A stretch of 64,000 bases of DNA from Marinilongibacter aquaticus (GTDB taxonomy: Bacteria; Bacteroidota; Bacteroidia; Cytophagales; Spirosomataceae). Within the stretch, counting starts at the first letter, position 1. Every line of letters starts with the position of its first letter. The stretch is from contig NZ_CP083757.1 of assembly GCF_020149935.1 (NCBI RefSeq), positions 1,426,001-1,490,000 of the forward strand, written 5' to 3'. The notes under the pieces are model-generated. The model did no database searches. It was not told the origin of the DNA and saw only the letters and a program-made list of their open reading frames with translations. Shown in pieces: positions 7,819 through 17,436 of this stretch. The translations under genes and the position numbers were made by a program.

Positions 7819-9396
7819 AATGGGCTCGCCCATACAGCCGTTAGGCTCTTGAATTTTCAATAATTGAGCCAAAGTGGCTACAATGTCAGAAATATAAGTA
7901 GGGCGTACAGTTTCTCCTGCCGGAATGCCCCACCCATACCAAAGCAAAGGCACATGCGTATCGTAGGCCCACATTGTGCCGTGGGTTGTTCCTTTCGTAC
8001 CGCCACTGAACCAACCCGGCTCCAAAAGCACCATAATCTCGCCACTGCGTTTCGGATTGTACAAGTTGGCCAACATTTTTTGGTAATACACCGGGATATT
8101 GTCCTGTCCGAAATCTTCCAAATTGATCACATTGTAAATGCCGTCTTGCATCATCAAATACGGCTTAACCACATCTTTGATCTGCTCTACCGTCACATTT
8201 TTCTCCAGCATCAACTCTCTGTTCAAATAAAGCTGGTAGTTCATGGCCTCCAATATCCACTCGCCTTCACCAAAATGAGTATTGAGCAAATCGCGAATAG
8301 GCTTTTTCAGTTCGTTCGACAAAAACAATCCCGCTGGAATATTGTGCTTCATCAAAAAAGCAGGCACATCGGCCACCGCATGATCCGCAGAAAGAAACAC
8401 AGTATAATTGCCTTTCCCCACTTGAGCGTCCAACTCTTTCAGCATACGGGCAATTTCCAAATCCAAACGGATATATACGTCCTCAACTTCTTTCGATTCT
8501 GGACCGTAAGCATGGCCTACATAATCTGGAGAAGAAAAGCTGATTGCCAAGAAATCGGTAAACTTACCCTTACCCATTTTTTCCTTTTTCATTGCTTCTA
8601 GGGCAAAATCCAAAGTCACTGTATTTCCATACGGCGAACCCGCAATGCCGCTCAAATGTACCTCGTGCGGAAAAACAGTCGACACGCTGTTTTCATAAGG
8701 CTGCTCATCTTCTTCAGACTCGGTATACTGCTCGATAGGATAATACGTATCCCAAGGTTTTTCCACGTATTTCTGCGGCAAATCTTTCGCGTTGAAATCG
8801 TTCACCCAGTTGGGTACCGCATCTGCATAATACGAGCTTGTAATGAAATTGCCGGTAGAAGAATCGTACCAATAGGCCATGCCAGTATGGCCGGCAGGCA
8901 AAATTGAGCCTCTGTCTTTAATCGCCACACCAATCACTTTTGAACCAAACTGAGTGGCTAAACGCAACTGATCGGTAATCGTGGTCACTTTTAGGTTTTC
9001 TGGCGACATTTGTCCGGCCCTTTCCGAGCCCTCGCCTACTGTCTTTTGCTTGTTATCCGAAACCACATATTCACGTTCTCCTGTTAGTTTTTCATACCAT
9101 TCATTCGACACGATTCCAGAAACGGCTGGTGAGCTTCCCGAATACACATGTGCGTGACCCGGGCCTGTCACGGTCGATGCGTAATGGTAATGCTGATTGC
9201 GGCAATTGAAGCCCTCACCCATCATGCGTTTAAATCCATCCTCACCAAACTTATCGTAGAATCTGTTCAAATACTCATACCGCATTTGGTCAACAATAAT
9301 ACCCACCACCAATTTCGGTTTGGTATTCTGCTGCTTTTTTTGCCCGTAAACGCCCACAGTGATCAAACTGAGAGCCAATAGAATTAGGTTTTTCAT
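7801..9396 (-). CDS. pafA: PafA-type alkaline phosphatase, exported
   Basis: This 531-residue phosphatase of the alkaline phosphatase superfamily has a signal peptide (MKNLILLALSLITVGVYG). The metal site is visible: Asp in GIIVDQMRYEY, nucleophile Thr in STVTGPGHA (about residue 77), FSSPDYVGHAYG, SADHAV, and a late His in THGTMWAYDTHVPLLWYG. A Thr nucleophile instead of Ser and this order of motifs fit the PafA enzymes of Bacteroidota, which take phosphate from phosphomonoesters in the periplasm. No Pho-type operator was recognised upstream. The 215 bases up to the next gene hold nothing I can identify. Confidence 0.88.
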   Translation of the reverse strand: MKNLILLALSLITVGVYGQKKQQNTKPKLVVGIIVDQMRYEYLNRFYDKFGEDGFKRMMGEGFNCRNQHYHYASTVTGPGHAHVYSGSSPAVSGIVSNEWYEKLTGEREYVVSDNKQKTVGEGSERAGQMSPENLKVTTITDQLRLATQFGSKVIGVAIKDRGSILPAGHTGMAYWYDSSTGNFITSSYYADAVPNWVNDFNAKDLPQKYVEKPWDTYYPIEQYTESEEDEQPYENSVSTVFPHEVHLSGIAGSPYGNTVTLDFALEAMKKEKMGKGKFTDFLAISFSSPDYVGHAYGPESKEVEDVYIRLDLEIARMLKELDAQVGKGNYTVFLSADHAVADVPAFLMKHNIPAGLFLSNELKKPIRDLLNTHFGEGEWILEAMNYQLYLNRELMLEKNVTVEQIKDVVKPYLMMQDGIYNVINLEDFGQDNIPVYYQKMLANLYNPKRSGEIMVLLEPGWFSGGTKGTTHGTMWAYDTHVPLLWYGWGIPAGETVRPTYISDIVATLAQLLKIQEPNGCMGEPISEIFK

Positions 9397-9611
9397 CGAA
9401 ATAATTTGTTTCTTTTTTCTAGTGACAGTGCAAATTAATGGAATCGGTACAGAATACAGCCATGAAAACAGATGAAGTTTACATTGTATTATTGTTCACT
9501 CTTTATGTACCGAAAACTTCGGCTAGAAACCCAGACAGTGCACATTTGCGTATAGCTCATTGAGCCCACAACAGATTTGTGTTCATTCGTAAGATGGGCC
9601 TTCCAAAAACT

Positions 9612-10586
9612 TTACTTTGTTCGTTCAATCGTAAAACGAATCAAACCTTTCAAGGCTTCTTTGTAATCCGAATCGGGGAAGGTTTCGAGCAAAGAAAAAG
9701 CTTCCTCCACATACCTGTTCATAACCGATTTGGTGTAGGCTATTCCGCCCGATTGTTTCACCATATCGATTACTTCACGCACTTTTTTCGGTTTATCCGA
9801 ATGCCTTTTGACCAAATTTATGATGTGATCTCTTTCCTTTTTCTCCGATTGGTTGAGCGTATAGATCAAAGGAAGTGTCAATTTTTTCTCTTTGATATCG
9901 ATGCCCGTGGGTTTGCCAATCTCTTCGTCACCGTAATCGAAAAGGTCATCTTTAATCTGAAATGCCATTCCGATTTTCTCGCCCATGAGTCGGGCCTTTT
10001 CCACGGTTTCTTCAGAAGCATCGGCCGAAGCCGCACCAACGGCACAGCAAGAAGCAATAAGAGAAGCTGTTTTTTGGCGAATCACTTCGTAGTAGACCTC
10101 TTCCGAAATGTTCAGCTTGCGGGCCTTTTCGATTTGCAGCAGTTCACCTTCGCTCATTTCCTTTACGGCTGTAGAAACAATTTTCAACAAGCCAAAATCG
10201 CCATTGTCTACACTCAGCAAGAGGCCACGAGAAAGCAGGTAGTCGCCCACGAGCACGGCAATCTTATTTTTCCACAAAGCATTGATTGAAAAAAAGCCTC
10301 TACGGTAGTAAGATTCGTCTACCACGTCATCGTGCACAAGCGTAGCCGTGTGCAACAACTCAATCAAAGCCGCACCACGGTGGGTGGCTTCGTTCACTCC
10401 GCCATTCATTCCTGCCGACAAAAACACGAACATGGGACGAATTTGCTTGCCTTTCCGATGGATGATGTACCGCATGATCTGGTCAAGCAGCATCACATCC
10501 GTTTTCATGGATTTCCTGAACTTCTGCTCGAATTCTTTCATCTCCTGAGCAATTGGAGCCTGAATGTCTTTGATGCTTAGGGGCAT
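9612..10586 (-). CDS. Polyprenyl diphosphate synthase (trans-isoprenyl type)
   Basis: This 324-residue enzyme extends allylic diphosphates with IPP. Motifs are GKQIRPMFVFLSAG, the first Asp-rich site in LVHDDVVDESYYRRG, and the second, KDDLFDYGDEEIGKPTGIDI, with both catalytic Asp clusters intact. The length fits an octaprenyl- or heptaprenyl-type synthase supplying the menaquinone side chain. Product chain length cannot be read reliably from the sequence. It appears monocistronic, with the patatin gene divergent upstream. Confidence 0.9.
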   Translation of the reverse strand: MPLSIKDIQAPIAQEMKEFEQKFRKSMKTDVMLLDQIMRYIIHRKGKQIRPMFVFLSAGMNGGVNEATHRGAALIELLHTATLVHDDVVDESYYRRGFFSINALWKNKIAVLVGDYLLSRGLLLSVDNGDFGLLKIVSTAVKEMSEGELLQIEKARKLNISEEVYYEVIRQKTASLIASCCAVGAASADASEETVEKARLMGEKIGMAFQIKDDLFDYGDEEIGKPTGIDIKEKKLTLPLIYTLNQSEKKERDHIINLVKRHSDKPKKVREVIDMVKQSGGIAYTKSVMNRYVEEAFSLLETFPDSDYKEALKGLIRFTIERTK

Positions 10587-10738
10587 TTACTTTGCCGAAT
10601 TCACTGAAAAAGTTTATTGTTGGTTTATCGCTGCAATTTTACAATTCCAAAACGTAATATTACATTTGTGTGCAATAGAAAAGCTTCGTAGATTAAAATA
10701 ATGCAAATTTTCCTTACAAAAAGTCAACAGCAAAACCA

Positions 10739-11653
10739 ATGAAAGCTTTAATACTCGGTGGAGGTTCTTTAAAGGGGGCCTGGCAGGCCGGTGCCATTCA
10801 GGCTGTACTCGAAACTGGCTTCAAACCCGATATGATTTACGGTATTTCTGCAGGTGCATTGAATGCCGGATACATTGTCAACGAGTCGGGTAAACAGTGG
10901 GAGCAAAACCAACACATCGACTGGGAGCTCATCAATAAAAAACTGATCAACTTTTGGTTGGAGCACATCACCAAACCCAGCGACATTGGCAAGCTGAAAT
11001 CGCGGTGGATGCTGGGCATGGAGACCCTATTGAGCCGTTTCGATGGTCTTTTGGATGTGGAAGGCTTGCACAACCTTTTCAAAAGAGAATTGCGTATAGA
11101 GTACATTGTGCAAAGTCCGGTAAGGATAAAGGTGGGGGCCGTGAATGTGCACACCGGCGAAATGTATTATGCCAGCCCCAACGACGCCTATTTTGTGGAT
11201 TATATATTGGCCAGCAGCTCCATTCCCATTATGATGCCCACCGTGCAAATTGGAGGAGATCACCGTAAGGCCTTTCTGGATGGCGGCCTGCGGGAAGTTG
11301 TGCCGATAAAAAAGGCTATTGAAGACGGGGCCACCGAAATCTACGCCATTGCTACACATCCCAAACACCGACAGATGAAGTCGATAAACAACCGCTCTTT
11401 TTTCGGGCTTATCGAAAGAATTAAGGACATTTCTGTCAATCAATTTGAAAACAATGACATCGAATGGGCAGAGAATTACAATGAAAATCTGATGTCGATT
11501 GCGGGCTTTACACTGAACCGTAAAATCTCTTTGCATATCATTCGACCAACCGAACCTCTTCAGATCAAACTGACGAATTTCAACACAAAAGACGTGCGGG
11601 AAATGATTATGAATGGCTACGAATACGCCTACAATATGTTGCGTTCAAAATAG
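10739..11653 (+). CDS. Patatin-like phospholipase
   Basis: This 304-residue lipid acyl hydrolase has a patatin Ser/Asp dyad. The oxyanion glycine-rich loop LGGGSLKGAWQAG is at the very N-terminus, the nucleophile elbow GISAG at about residues 37-41, and the catalytic Asp in FLDGGLREVVP at about 180. There is no signal peptide, so it is probably cytosolic and acts at the inner membrane. A TACATTTG at 10661-10668 could be a -7 element but lies 70 bases from the ATG. The 3' end overlaps the convergent MFS gene by 9 bases. Confidence 0.88.
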   Translation: MKALILGGGSLKGAWQAGAIQAVLETGFKPDMIYGISAGALNAGYIVNESGKQWEQNQHIDWELINKKLINFWLEHITKPSDIGKLKSRWMLGMETLLSRFDGLLDVEGLHNLFKRELRIEYIVQSPVRIKVGAVNVHTGEMYYASPNDAYFVDYILASSSIPIMMPTVQIGGDHRKAFLDGGLREVVPIKKAIEDGATEIYAIATHPKHRQMKSINNRSFFGLIERIKDISVNQFENNDIEWAENYNENLMSIAGFTLNRKISLHIIRPTEPLQIKLTNFNTKDVREMIMNGYEYAYNMLRSK

Positions 11654-12805
11654 CTTCACCTTTGCCGAAAGCAGTCCCCAAATCGCAGCCAAGCAAAGAA
11701 CCAATGTCAAGGATATTTGCAGGCTAGTCGCTTCGGCCACAAGGCCGATCAAGACCGGCCCTGCCATGAAACCCAGCATGGCAAAAGTATTCATAATGGC
11801 CAAACCCGTACCTTTGCTTTTCCCCGGCACCCGGGCAGCAGACGCATACAAAATCGGAGCCGTGCAACTTACCCCCATGCCCACCAAAGAAAAGCCGACA
11901 ATCGCCGAATACGTAAACGGGAAAACTACGGCCACCGCCAGGCCCAACATGGCCAAGAAACCGCCAAAACTCAAAATCTTATTTGCCCCGAAACGGGGAA
12001 TCAAAGTATCGCCAAACAAGCGGCCCAAGGCCATAAAAAGCGAGTAGCCCGAAAGCCCCCAACCGATAAAATAAGGGTTTGTATTCACCACATCCCGCAT
12101 ATATACCGAGGTCCAATCGACCATCGTTCCCTCCACGATATTGCCGCAAATCCCGATCACGATCATGATCAAAAATGCACCTTGGGGTAAAAAGAACCGC
12201 GTGCTCTGAACTTCCTGTTCGTTGGGTTCTTCGTGAATGCGGAAGATTGTTTTTCGAATAAATAAAGCCAAACTAAAAATGAACAAAGCCACCAAAGCCA
12301 TGTAAAATCCGGGATTGAGTTCAAGCCCTCTCACCAAACTTGCCATAAGCGAACCCACCATCAATCCCACACTGAACATCCCGTGGCAGGTACTCATGAT
12401 GTTTATCTTTTGATGAGCTTCGATGCTTGTCACGCCGATATTCATAGCAATATTGCAAATCGAAATACCCGCTCCACAGAAATAAAGACCAAGCGGCACC
12501 ATCCACAGATGAGACACATTAAGAGGGATGGAAAAAGCGAGAGCCATACCGATCATTCCTCCGATCACGGTGGTTTTCATTCCCAGTCTGGAAACCAAAA
12601 AAGCTCCCATCAGATTCATGGTTACCGCCCCCATGGGCAAACTGAGCAATATCAAACCCAAATTGGCATCGTTCAATGCAAACTGCTCTTTCACGAAAGG
12701 GATAAAGGTGGCCCATGAACCAAAGAGGAAACCCAGCGAAAAGAAAGCCGCCCCTATGGCCCGGCTTTGCCTGTTGCCCAAAAAATCATGAAATAAATGC
12801 TTCAA
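11645..12805 (-). CDS. MFS transporter, YbjJ-like
   Basis: This inner-membrane protein of 386 residues has about twelve hydrophobic segments, consistent with a major facilitator carrier. The motif between helices 2 and 3 (GAFLVSRLGMK) and the first helix start (FFSLGFLFGSWATFIPFVKE) resemble the YbjJ/sugar-MFS branch. The substrate is not shown. A HAD phosphatase gene ends 29 bases upstream and is probably transcribed with it, which would suit a sugar or sugar-phosphate related role; that link is an inference. Confidence 0.82.
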   Translation of the reverse strand: MKHLFHDFLGNRQSRAIGAAFFSLGFLFGSWATFIPFVKEQFALNDANLGLILLSLPMGAVTMNLMGAFLVSRLGMKTTVIGGMIGMALAFSIPLNVSHLWMVPLGLYFCGAGISICNIAMNIGVTSIEAHQKINIMSTCHGMFSVGLMVGSLMASLVRGLELNPGFYMALVALFIFSLALFIRKTIFRIHEEPNEQEVQSTRFFLPQGAFLIMIVIGICGNIVEGTMVDWTSVYMRDVVNTNPYFIGWGLSGYSLFMALGRLFGDTLIPRFGANKILSFGGFLAMLGLAVAVVFPFTYSAIVGFSLVGMGVSCTAPILYASAARVPGKSKGTGLAIMNTFAMLGFMAGPVLIGLVAEATSLQISLTLVLCLAAIWGLLSAKVKLF

Positions 12806-12834
12806 ATGCTAAAGTGTTGTAATGTACGGGGCCA

Positions 12835-13491
12835 TCAAGCCCAAAGCTCATTGACCATGTTTAGGTCGATTTCGCGATAATCCTGAATGTAAAAATGACA
12901 AGGCGGGAGTTCAGATTCACTGTGGCTGCTCAACACGCCCACTACCTTCATTCCGGCATTGATCCCCGCAGAAACCCCAGAAAACGAATCTTCGAAAACA
13001 AGGCATTGCTCGGGCTCTACGCCCAAATTTGCCGCCGATTTCAAATAGACTTCAGGATCGGGCTTGTGCATTATCACATCTTCCGAAGCCAAAATAGACT
13101 CCATATCACTTTCGAAACCCAATTTCCCCATGATCAAATCGAGGTTGGCCCGCGGTGCTGAAGTGGCCACGCCCGTTTTAAAACCACCCGATTTCAGTGC
13201 AGAAAGCCATTCCATAAACTTTGCGATCGGTTCAACTTCCTCGGCATAGATTTCGCGAAAAAGCCCTTCTTTTTCATTTTCCAAACTCAACAATTCTTCG
13301 TCGCTGACTTCCGTATTAAAAAAATGATTAAAAATATAGCGGTTGCTTTTTCCGAACATATGTTGGGCAAATTCCTCATCAGTGGGCTTCAATCCTCTTT
13401 TTTCGAAGAAAATCCTAAAGGCTTTGGAATGGAATGGATTGGTATGGCAAATCACCCCATCCATATCAAAAATCACTGCTTTCTGTTTCAT
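12835..13491 (-). CDS. HAD-superfamily phosphatase, beta-phosphoglucomutase-like
   Basis: This 218-residue protein carries HAD motif I (FDMDGVICHTN), motif II in VATSAPRAN, the KPDPEVY Lys region and motif III in CLVFEDSFSGVSAG. The helical cap inserted after motif I places it in the subgroup with beta-phosphoglucomutase and small sugar-phosphate phosphatases. The exact substrate is unknown. It is upstream of the MFS gene in the same direction and divergent from uvrA. Confidence 0.82.
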   Translation of the reverse strand: MKQKAVIFDMDGVICHTNPFHSKAFRIFFEKRGLKPTDEEFAQHMFGKSNRYIFNHFFNTEVSDEELLSLENEKEGLFREIYAEEVEPIAKFMEWLSALKSGGFKTGVATSAPRANLDLIMGKLGFESDMESILASEDVIMHKPDPEVYLKSAANLGVEPEQCLVFEDSFSGVSAGINAGMKVVGVLSSHSESELPPCHFYIQDYREIDLNMVNELWA

Positions 13492-13646
13492 TCCGCAAAT
13501 CTACACTTCTTGAATAAGATATCGGTTTCCAGAGAGCAAGTCTTTTCCTATTCTCGTCTTATATTCAATATCCCAAGACCAAAGCATTCCTTTCAGGGAC
13601 ATGCCACTCTTTCCCCTTTGAACCGACAAAAAACAGCAGGCTTTTG

Positions 13647-13654
13647 TATATTTG
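13647..13654 (+). promoter_or_regulatory. Putative -7 promoter element of uvrA
   Basis: TATATTTG matches TAnnTTTG and ends 31 bases before the chosen ATG at 13686. No TTG is found at the standard spacing. It also argues against the upstream start at 13644, which would lie before the transcription start. Confidence 0.4.
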
Positions 13655-13685
13655 TTGCTTGAATCCGATTCTACTCCGAACCAGA

Positions 13686-16523
13686 ATGCCTAAAGATAAA
13701 TCAGCCGGAATTTTTGACAATTTAGATCCGAAAAAGTACATCCTCATAAAGGGGGCAAAAGCCAACAACCTGAAAAACCTTGATGTAGCCATACAGCGAA
13801 ACAAGCTGACCGTGGTGACAGGGCTTTCGGGCAGCGGCAAATCCTCCTTGGCTTTCGACACCCTATACGCCGAAGGGCAACGCATGTATGTCGAAAGCTT
13901 GAGCAGCTATGCCCGACAATTTTTGGGACGGATGGAAAAACCCGAAGTGGAATACATCAAGGGCGTTTCTCCGGCCATCGCCATCGAACAAAAAGTAAGT
14001 ACAAAAAATCCTCGTTCTACCGTGGGTACAAGTACCGAAATCTACGACTACCTCAAGCTTTTATTCGCTCGAGTAGGCAAAACCTATTCCCCAATTTCGG
14101 GCCAAGAGGTAAAAAAGGACAGTGTAACGGATGTGGCCAATTATATTTTTTCTTTCGAAGATGGCCAAAGGGTAATGATACTCACCCCTTTAAAGGTAGC
14201 CGAAGGCCGAGACTTGAAAAAAGAGCTCGATTTGCTCTTGAAAAAAGGCTTTACACGGGTGGCGATCAATGGCGAAATTGAAGAAATAGAGGATGTGCTT
14301 CAGGCCAAAAAGTTTGACAAAGAAGCACGAATAGAAATATTGATCGACCGTGCCGTTGTGCGTTTCGATGAAAAGGGCGATCCGGAAGAAGACACCCTCT
14401 ACAGAATATCCGATTCGGTACAAACTGCTTTTTTTGAAGGACAAGGCGATTGCCATGTACAAATCTACGGGGTTGAAGATCGCCACTTTTCCGATCGCTT
14501 CGAATTGGACGGAATGCGTTTCGAAGAACCGAGCGTCAATTTATTCACGTTCAACAATCCCTATGGAGCCTGTAAACGCTGCGACGGTTTCGGCAAAGTT
14601 TTGGGTCTAGACGAAAACTTAGTTATTCCAGATCAAAGCCTTTCTGTTTTTGAAGGAGCCATTGCCCCCTGGCGATCGGAACGAATGAGCGAATGGCTGG
14701 CCCCACTTTTGAAAAATGGCATTCGTTTTGACTTCCCGATCCATCGCCCCTACAAAGACCTTACCGAAAAAGAGAAAGAACTCTTGTGGACAGGCAATAA
14801 ATATTTCTCTGGTCTCAATGATTTTTTTGCCCATCTCGAGTCGCAGAGTTACAAAGTGCAATACAGGGTTATGCTGAGCCGCTACAGAGGCCGCACCATT
14901 TGTCCCGATTGCCGCGGCACTCGCTTGAGAAAAGATGCCTCTTTTGTGAAAATCAGCGGATACAGCATCACAGATATTGTGCTCATGCCAGTTAAAAAGG
15001 CCGTGGAAGTTTTCGATAGCCTCGAATTGGGAAAGAGCGAACAAAAAATCAGTCAACGTATACTCATCGAGGTGAAAAACCGCTTGGGTTTTCTGATGCG
15101 TGTAGGATTGGGCTATTTGACCTTAAATCGACTGACCTCCACACTTTCTGGTGGAGAATTCCAAAGAATCAAGTTGGCCACATCTCTCGGTTCTGCTTTG
15201 GTCGGTTCGATGTATATTCTCGACGAACCCAGCATTGGGCTTCATCCCCGTGATACCCGAAAGCTGGTTTCTGTGCTGGAATCTCTTCGTGATTTGGGCA
15301 ATTCGGTAATTGTTGTCGAACACGAAGAAGAGGTAATGGAGTCGGCTGATGAAATCATCGATATTGGGCCCGAAGCTGGAAATTTGGGTGGAGAATTGAT
15401 CTTCCAAGGCAACCTCGGCGACATCAAAAATGGGAAAGGCGATGTGGATTCACATACCGTGCGTTTCTTACGTGGAGAGGATCACATCCTTGTCCCGAGC
15501 CGACGCAGACAAGCTACCGATTTTCTTGAGCTTTTGGGTGCAACAGAACACAACCTGAAAAACGTGGACGTAAAATTCCCATTGAACACACTCTGTGTGG
15601 TGACAGGGGTGAGTGGTTCGGGAAAATCCACATTGGTTCGTAAAATTCTTTATCCTGCTCTGGCCCGCATAAAAGGTGAATACGCACAGGAAGCTGGTAA
15701 ATACCGGGAATTGAAAGGCAGCTTACACCGAGTAGAAAAAATAGAAATGGTCGACCAAAACCCCATAGGGAAGTCGAGCCGCTCCAATCCAGTAACATAT
15801 ATCAAGGCTTATGATGCCATACGGGCACTTATGTCCGATCAGCCACTTTCCAAACAAAGAGACTACAAACCTGCCTTTTTCTCTTTCAATGTCGATGGCG
15901 GCAGATGCGAAGCTTGCTCGGGCGAAGGCGAGCAAACCATAGAAATGCAGTTCATGGCCGATGTGAAACTGACCTGCGAAAGCTGCAAAGGGAAACGTTT
16001 CAAACAGGAAGTGCTCGAAGTGGAATATGAAGGCAAAAACATTGCCGATATTCTGGATATGACCGTGGACGAAGCTCTTGACTTTTTCAAAGGAAAACAG
16101 GATAAACTCTACGAAAAACTACTTCCTTTACAGGCCGTTGGCTTGAGCTATATCCGTTTGGGCCAATCTTCGAATACACTTTCGGGCGGTGAAGCCCAGC
16201 GAGTGAAACTGGCTTTCTTTTTGGGCAAGGGTAATGCGGCTCAAGGAAAAACCCTTTTCATTTTCGACGAGCCTACAACTGGCCTTCATTTCCACGATAT
16301 AAAAAAGCTCTTGAAAGCAATGAACGAGCTGGTAGAACAAGGCGATTCTGTACTCATCATTGAACACAATATGGAGGTGATCAAATCTGCCGACTGGATT
16401 ATCGATTTGGGCCCAGAAGGCGGCGATGAAGGCGGATACATTACTTTTGAAGGTACGCCTGAAGAAATGATAAAAATTGAAGGCAACTATACAGCCGAAT
16501 TTTTGAAGCACAAATTGCAGTAA
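13686..16523 (+). CDS. uvrA: Excinuclease ABC subunit A
   Basis: This damage-recognition ATPase of nucleotide excision repair has 945 residues, the normal length. It has two ABC modules: Walker A in TGLSGSGKSSLAFDT and TGVSGSGKSTLVRK, and signatures LSGGEFQRIKLA and LSGGEAQRVKLA. Both zinc-binding modules are visible: CKRCDGFG with CPDCRGTR, and CEACSGEGEQT with CESCKGKR. The open frame begins at 13644, but the start at 13686 (MPKDKSAGIFDNL) fits family length and promoter position. Many Bacteroidota carry two UvrA paralogs; which one this is cannot be settled here. A lactonase-type gene follows closely. Confidence 0.93.
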   Translation: MPKDKSAGIFDNLDPKKYILIKGAKANNLKNLDVAIQRNKLTVVTGLSGSGKSSLAFDTLYAEGQRMYVESLSSYARQFLGRMEKPEVEYIKGVSPAIAIEQKVSTKNPRSTVGTSTEIYDYLKLLFARVGKTYSPISGQEVKKDSVTDVANYIFSFEDGQRVMILTPLKVAEGRDLKKELDLLLKKGFTRVAINGEIEEIEDVLQAKKFDKEARIEILIDRAVVRFDEKGDPEEDTLYRISDSVQTAFFEGQGDCHVQIYGVEDRHFSDRFELDGMRFEEPSVNLFTFNNPYGACKRCDGFGKVLGLDENLVIPDQSLSVFEGAIAPWRSERMSEWLAPLLKNGIRFDFPIHRPYKDLTEKEKELLWTGNKYFSGLNDFFAHLESQSYKVQYRVMLSRYRGRTICPDCRGTRLRKDASFVKISGYSITDIVLMPVKKAVEVFDSLELGKSEQKISQRILIEVKNRLGFLMRVGLGYLTLNRLTSTLSGGEFQRIKLATSLGSALVGSMYILDEPSIGLHPRDTRKLVSVLESLRDLGNSVIVVEHEEEVMESADEIIDIGPEAGNLGGELIFQGNLGDIKNGKGDVDSHTVRFLRGEDHILVPSRRRQATDFLELLGATEHNLKNVDVKFPLNTLCVVTGVSGSGKSTLVRKILYPALARIKGEYAQEAGKYRELKGSLHRVEKIEMVDQNPIGKSSRSNPVTYIKAYDAIRALMSDQPLSKQRDYKPAFFSFNVDGGRCEACSGEGEQTIEMQFMADVKLTCESCKGKRFKQEVLEVEYEGKNIADILDMTVDEALDFFKGKQDKLYEKLLPLQAVGLSYIRLGQSSNTLSGGEAQRVKLAFFLGKGNAAQGKTLFIFDEPTTGLHFHDIKKLLKAMNELVEQGDSVLIIEHNMEVIKSADWIIDLGPEGGDEGGYITFEGTPEEMIKIEGNYTAEFLKHKLQ

Positions 16524-16533
16524 ACATTTGACA

Positions 16534-17364
16534 ATGATAGACGCCCACCACCATTTTTGGCAATACGACCCGGTAAATTACAGTTGGATAGACGATTCGA
16601 TGGCTTCGATCAGAAAATCTTATTATCCAGAAGACCTCGCTCCCATTTTAAAGGAAAACGGCTTTGAGGGTTCGGTACTTATTCAGGTTAATCAAGAGGA
16701 AAGTGAGAACGAGGAATTTCTGAATTACGCCCAAAACAATGCTTTCATTTTAGGCACGGTGGGCTGGGTCGACCTGAAAGATCCGAATTTGGAAGAAAGG
16801 CTCGCTTTCTACAAAGAATCGCCCAAAGCCCAAAAGTTAAAGGGCTTTCGTCATATCGTACAAGCCGAAGCCGAAGGTTTTCTTTTGGATGAAAGCTTTG
16901 TTTCTGGTGTACAAAAATTGGCCGATTTTGATTTTACCTATGACATCTTGATCAAAGAACATCAATTAAAAGAAACTCTCCACTTCATTCGAAAGCTGCC
17001 CAACAACAAACTTATTATTGACCACATCGCCAAACCAGATATCAAAGTACGCTCGATAAGGCAGTGGTCGAATTATATGCAAGCCATAGCCGCACACGAA
17101 AATGTGTACATTAAGGTCTCTGGCATGGTGACAGAACACGATTTCACAAATTGGAAAAAGGAAGATTTCTTCCCTTATCTGGATGAGGTACTTGGCACTT
17201 TCGGACCAAGCCGCATTGTCTACGGCTCCGATTGGCCAGTTTGTTTGGTAGCCGGTGCATATGAAGCCCAATTGGATATCGTCAAAAGTTACTTTTCGCG
17301 GCTAAGTCAGGCTGAGCAGCAGGCCATATTTGGCGAAAATGCCAGGCAATTTTATTCTTTGTAG
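16534..17364 (+). CDS. Amidohydrolase-family lactonase (L-fuconolactonase/rhamnonolactonase type)
   Basis: This 276-residue TIM-barrel metal hydrolase starts MIDAHHHFWQYD with the H-x-H pair, and shows DHIAKPDI and YGSDWPVC, the late His and Asp ligands of the amidohydrolase-2 family. Close relatives open sugar lactones such as L-fucono-1,5-lactone; substrate choice here is a guess by family. ATG at 16534 is preferred over 16528 because the metal motif immediately follows in relatives. It begins 10 bases after uvrA and may be read through from it. Confidence 0.82.
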   Translation: MIDAHHHFWQYDPVNYSWIDDSMASIRKSYYPEDLAPILKENGFEGSVLIQVNQEESENEEFLNYAQNNAFILGTVGWVDLKDPNLEERLAFYKESPKAQKLKGFRHIVQAEAEGFLLDESFVSGVQKLADFDFTYDILIKEHQLKETLHFIRKLPNNKLIIDHIAKPDIKVRSIRQWSNYMQAIAAHENVYIKVSGMVTEHDFTNWKKEDFFPYLDEVLGTFGPSRIVYGSDWPVCLVAGAYEAQLDIVKSYFSRLSQAEQQAIFGENARQFYSL

Positions 17365-17388
17365 CCTTTTCGGAAGGCAAATAAAAAA

Positions 17389-17406
17389 GGCCTCCAAACG
17401 GAGGCC
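17389..17406. terminator. Bidirectional terminator between lactonase and T9SS cargo gene
   Basis: A GGCCTCC/GGAGGCC stem with an AAAC loop is flanked by an A-run before and AAAATTT after, so it works for both convergent genes. Confidence 0.85.
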
Positions 17407-17436
17407 CCAAAATTTAATATATTGTCCTAAATAGTC

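Noticed and set aside
7864-8601. Plus-strand frame of 245 codons opposite pafA
   Set aside because: Conserved PafA metal motifs are on the other strand, and the frame shows no domain.
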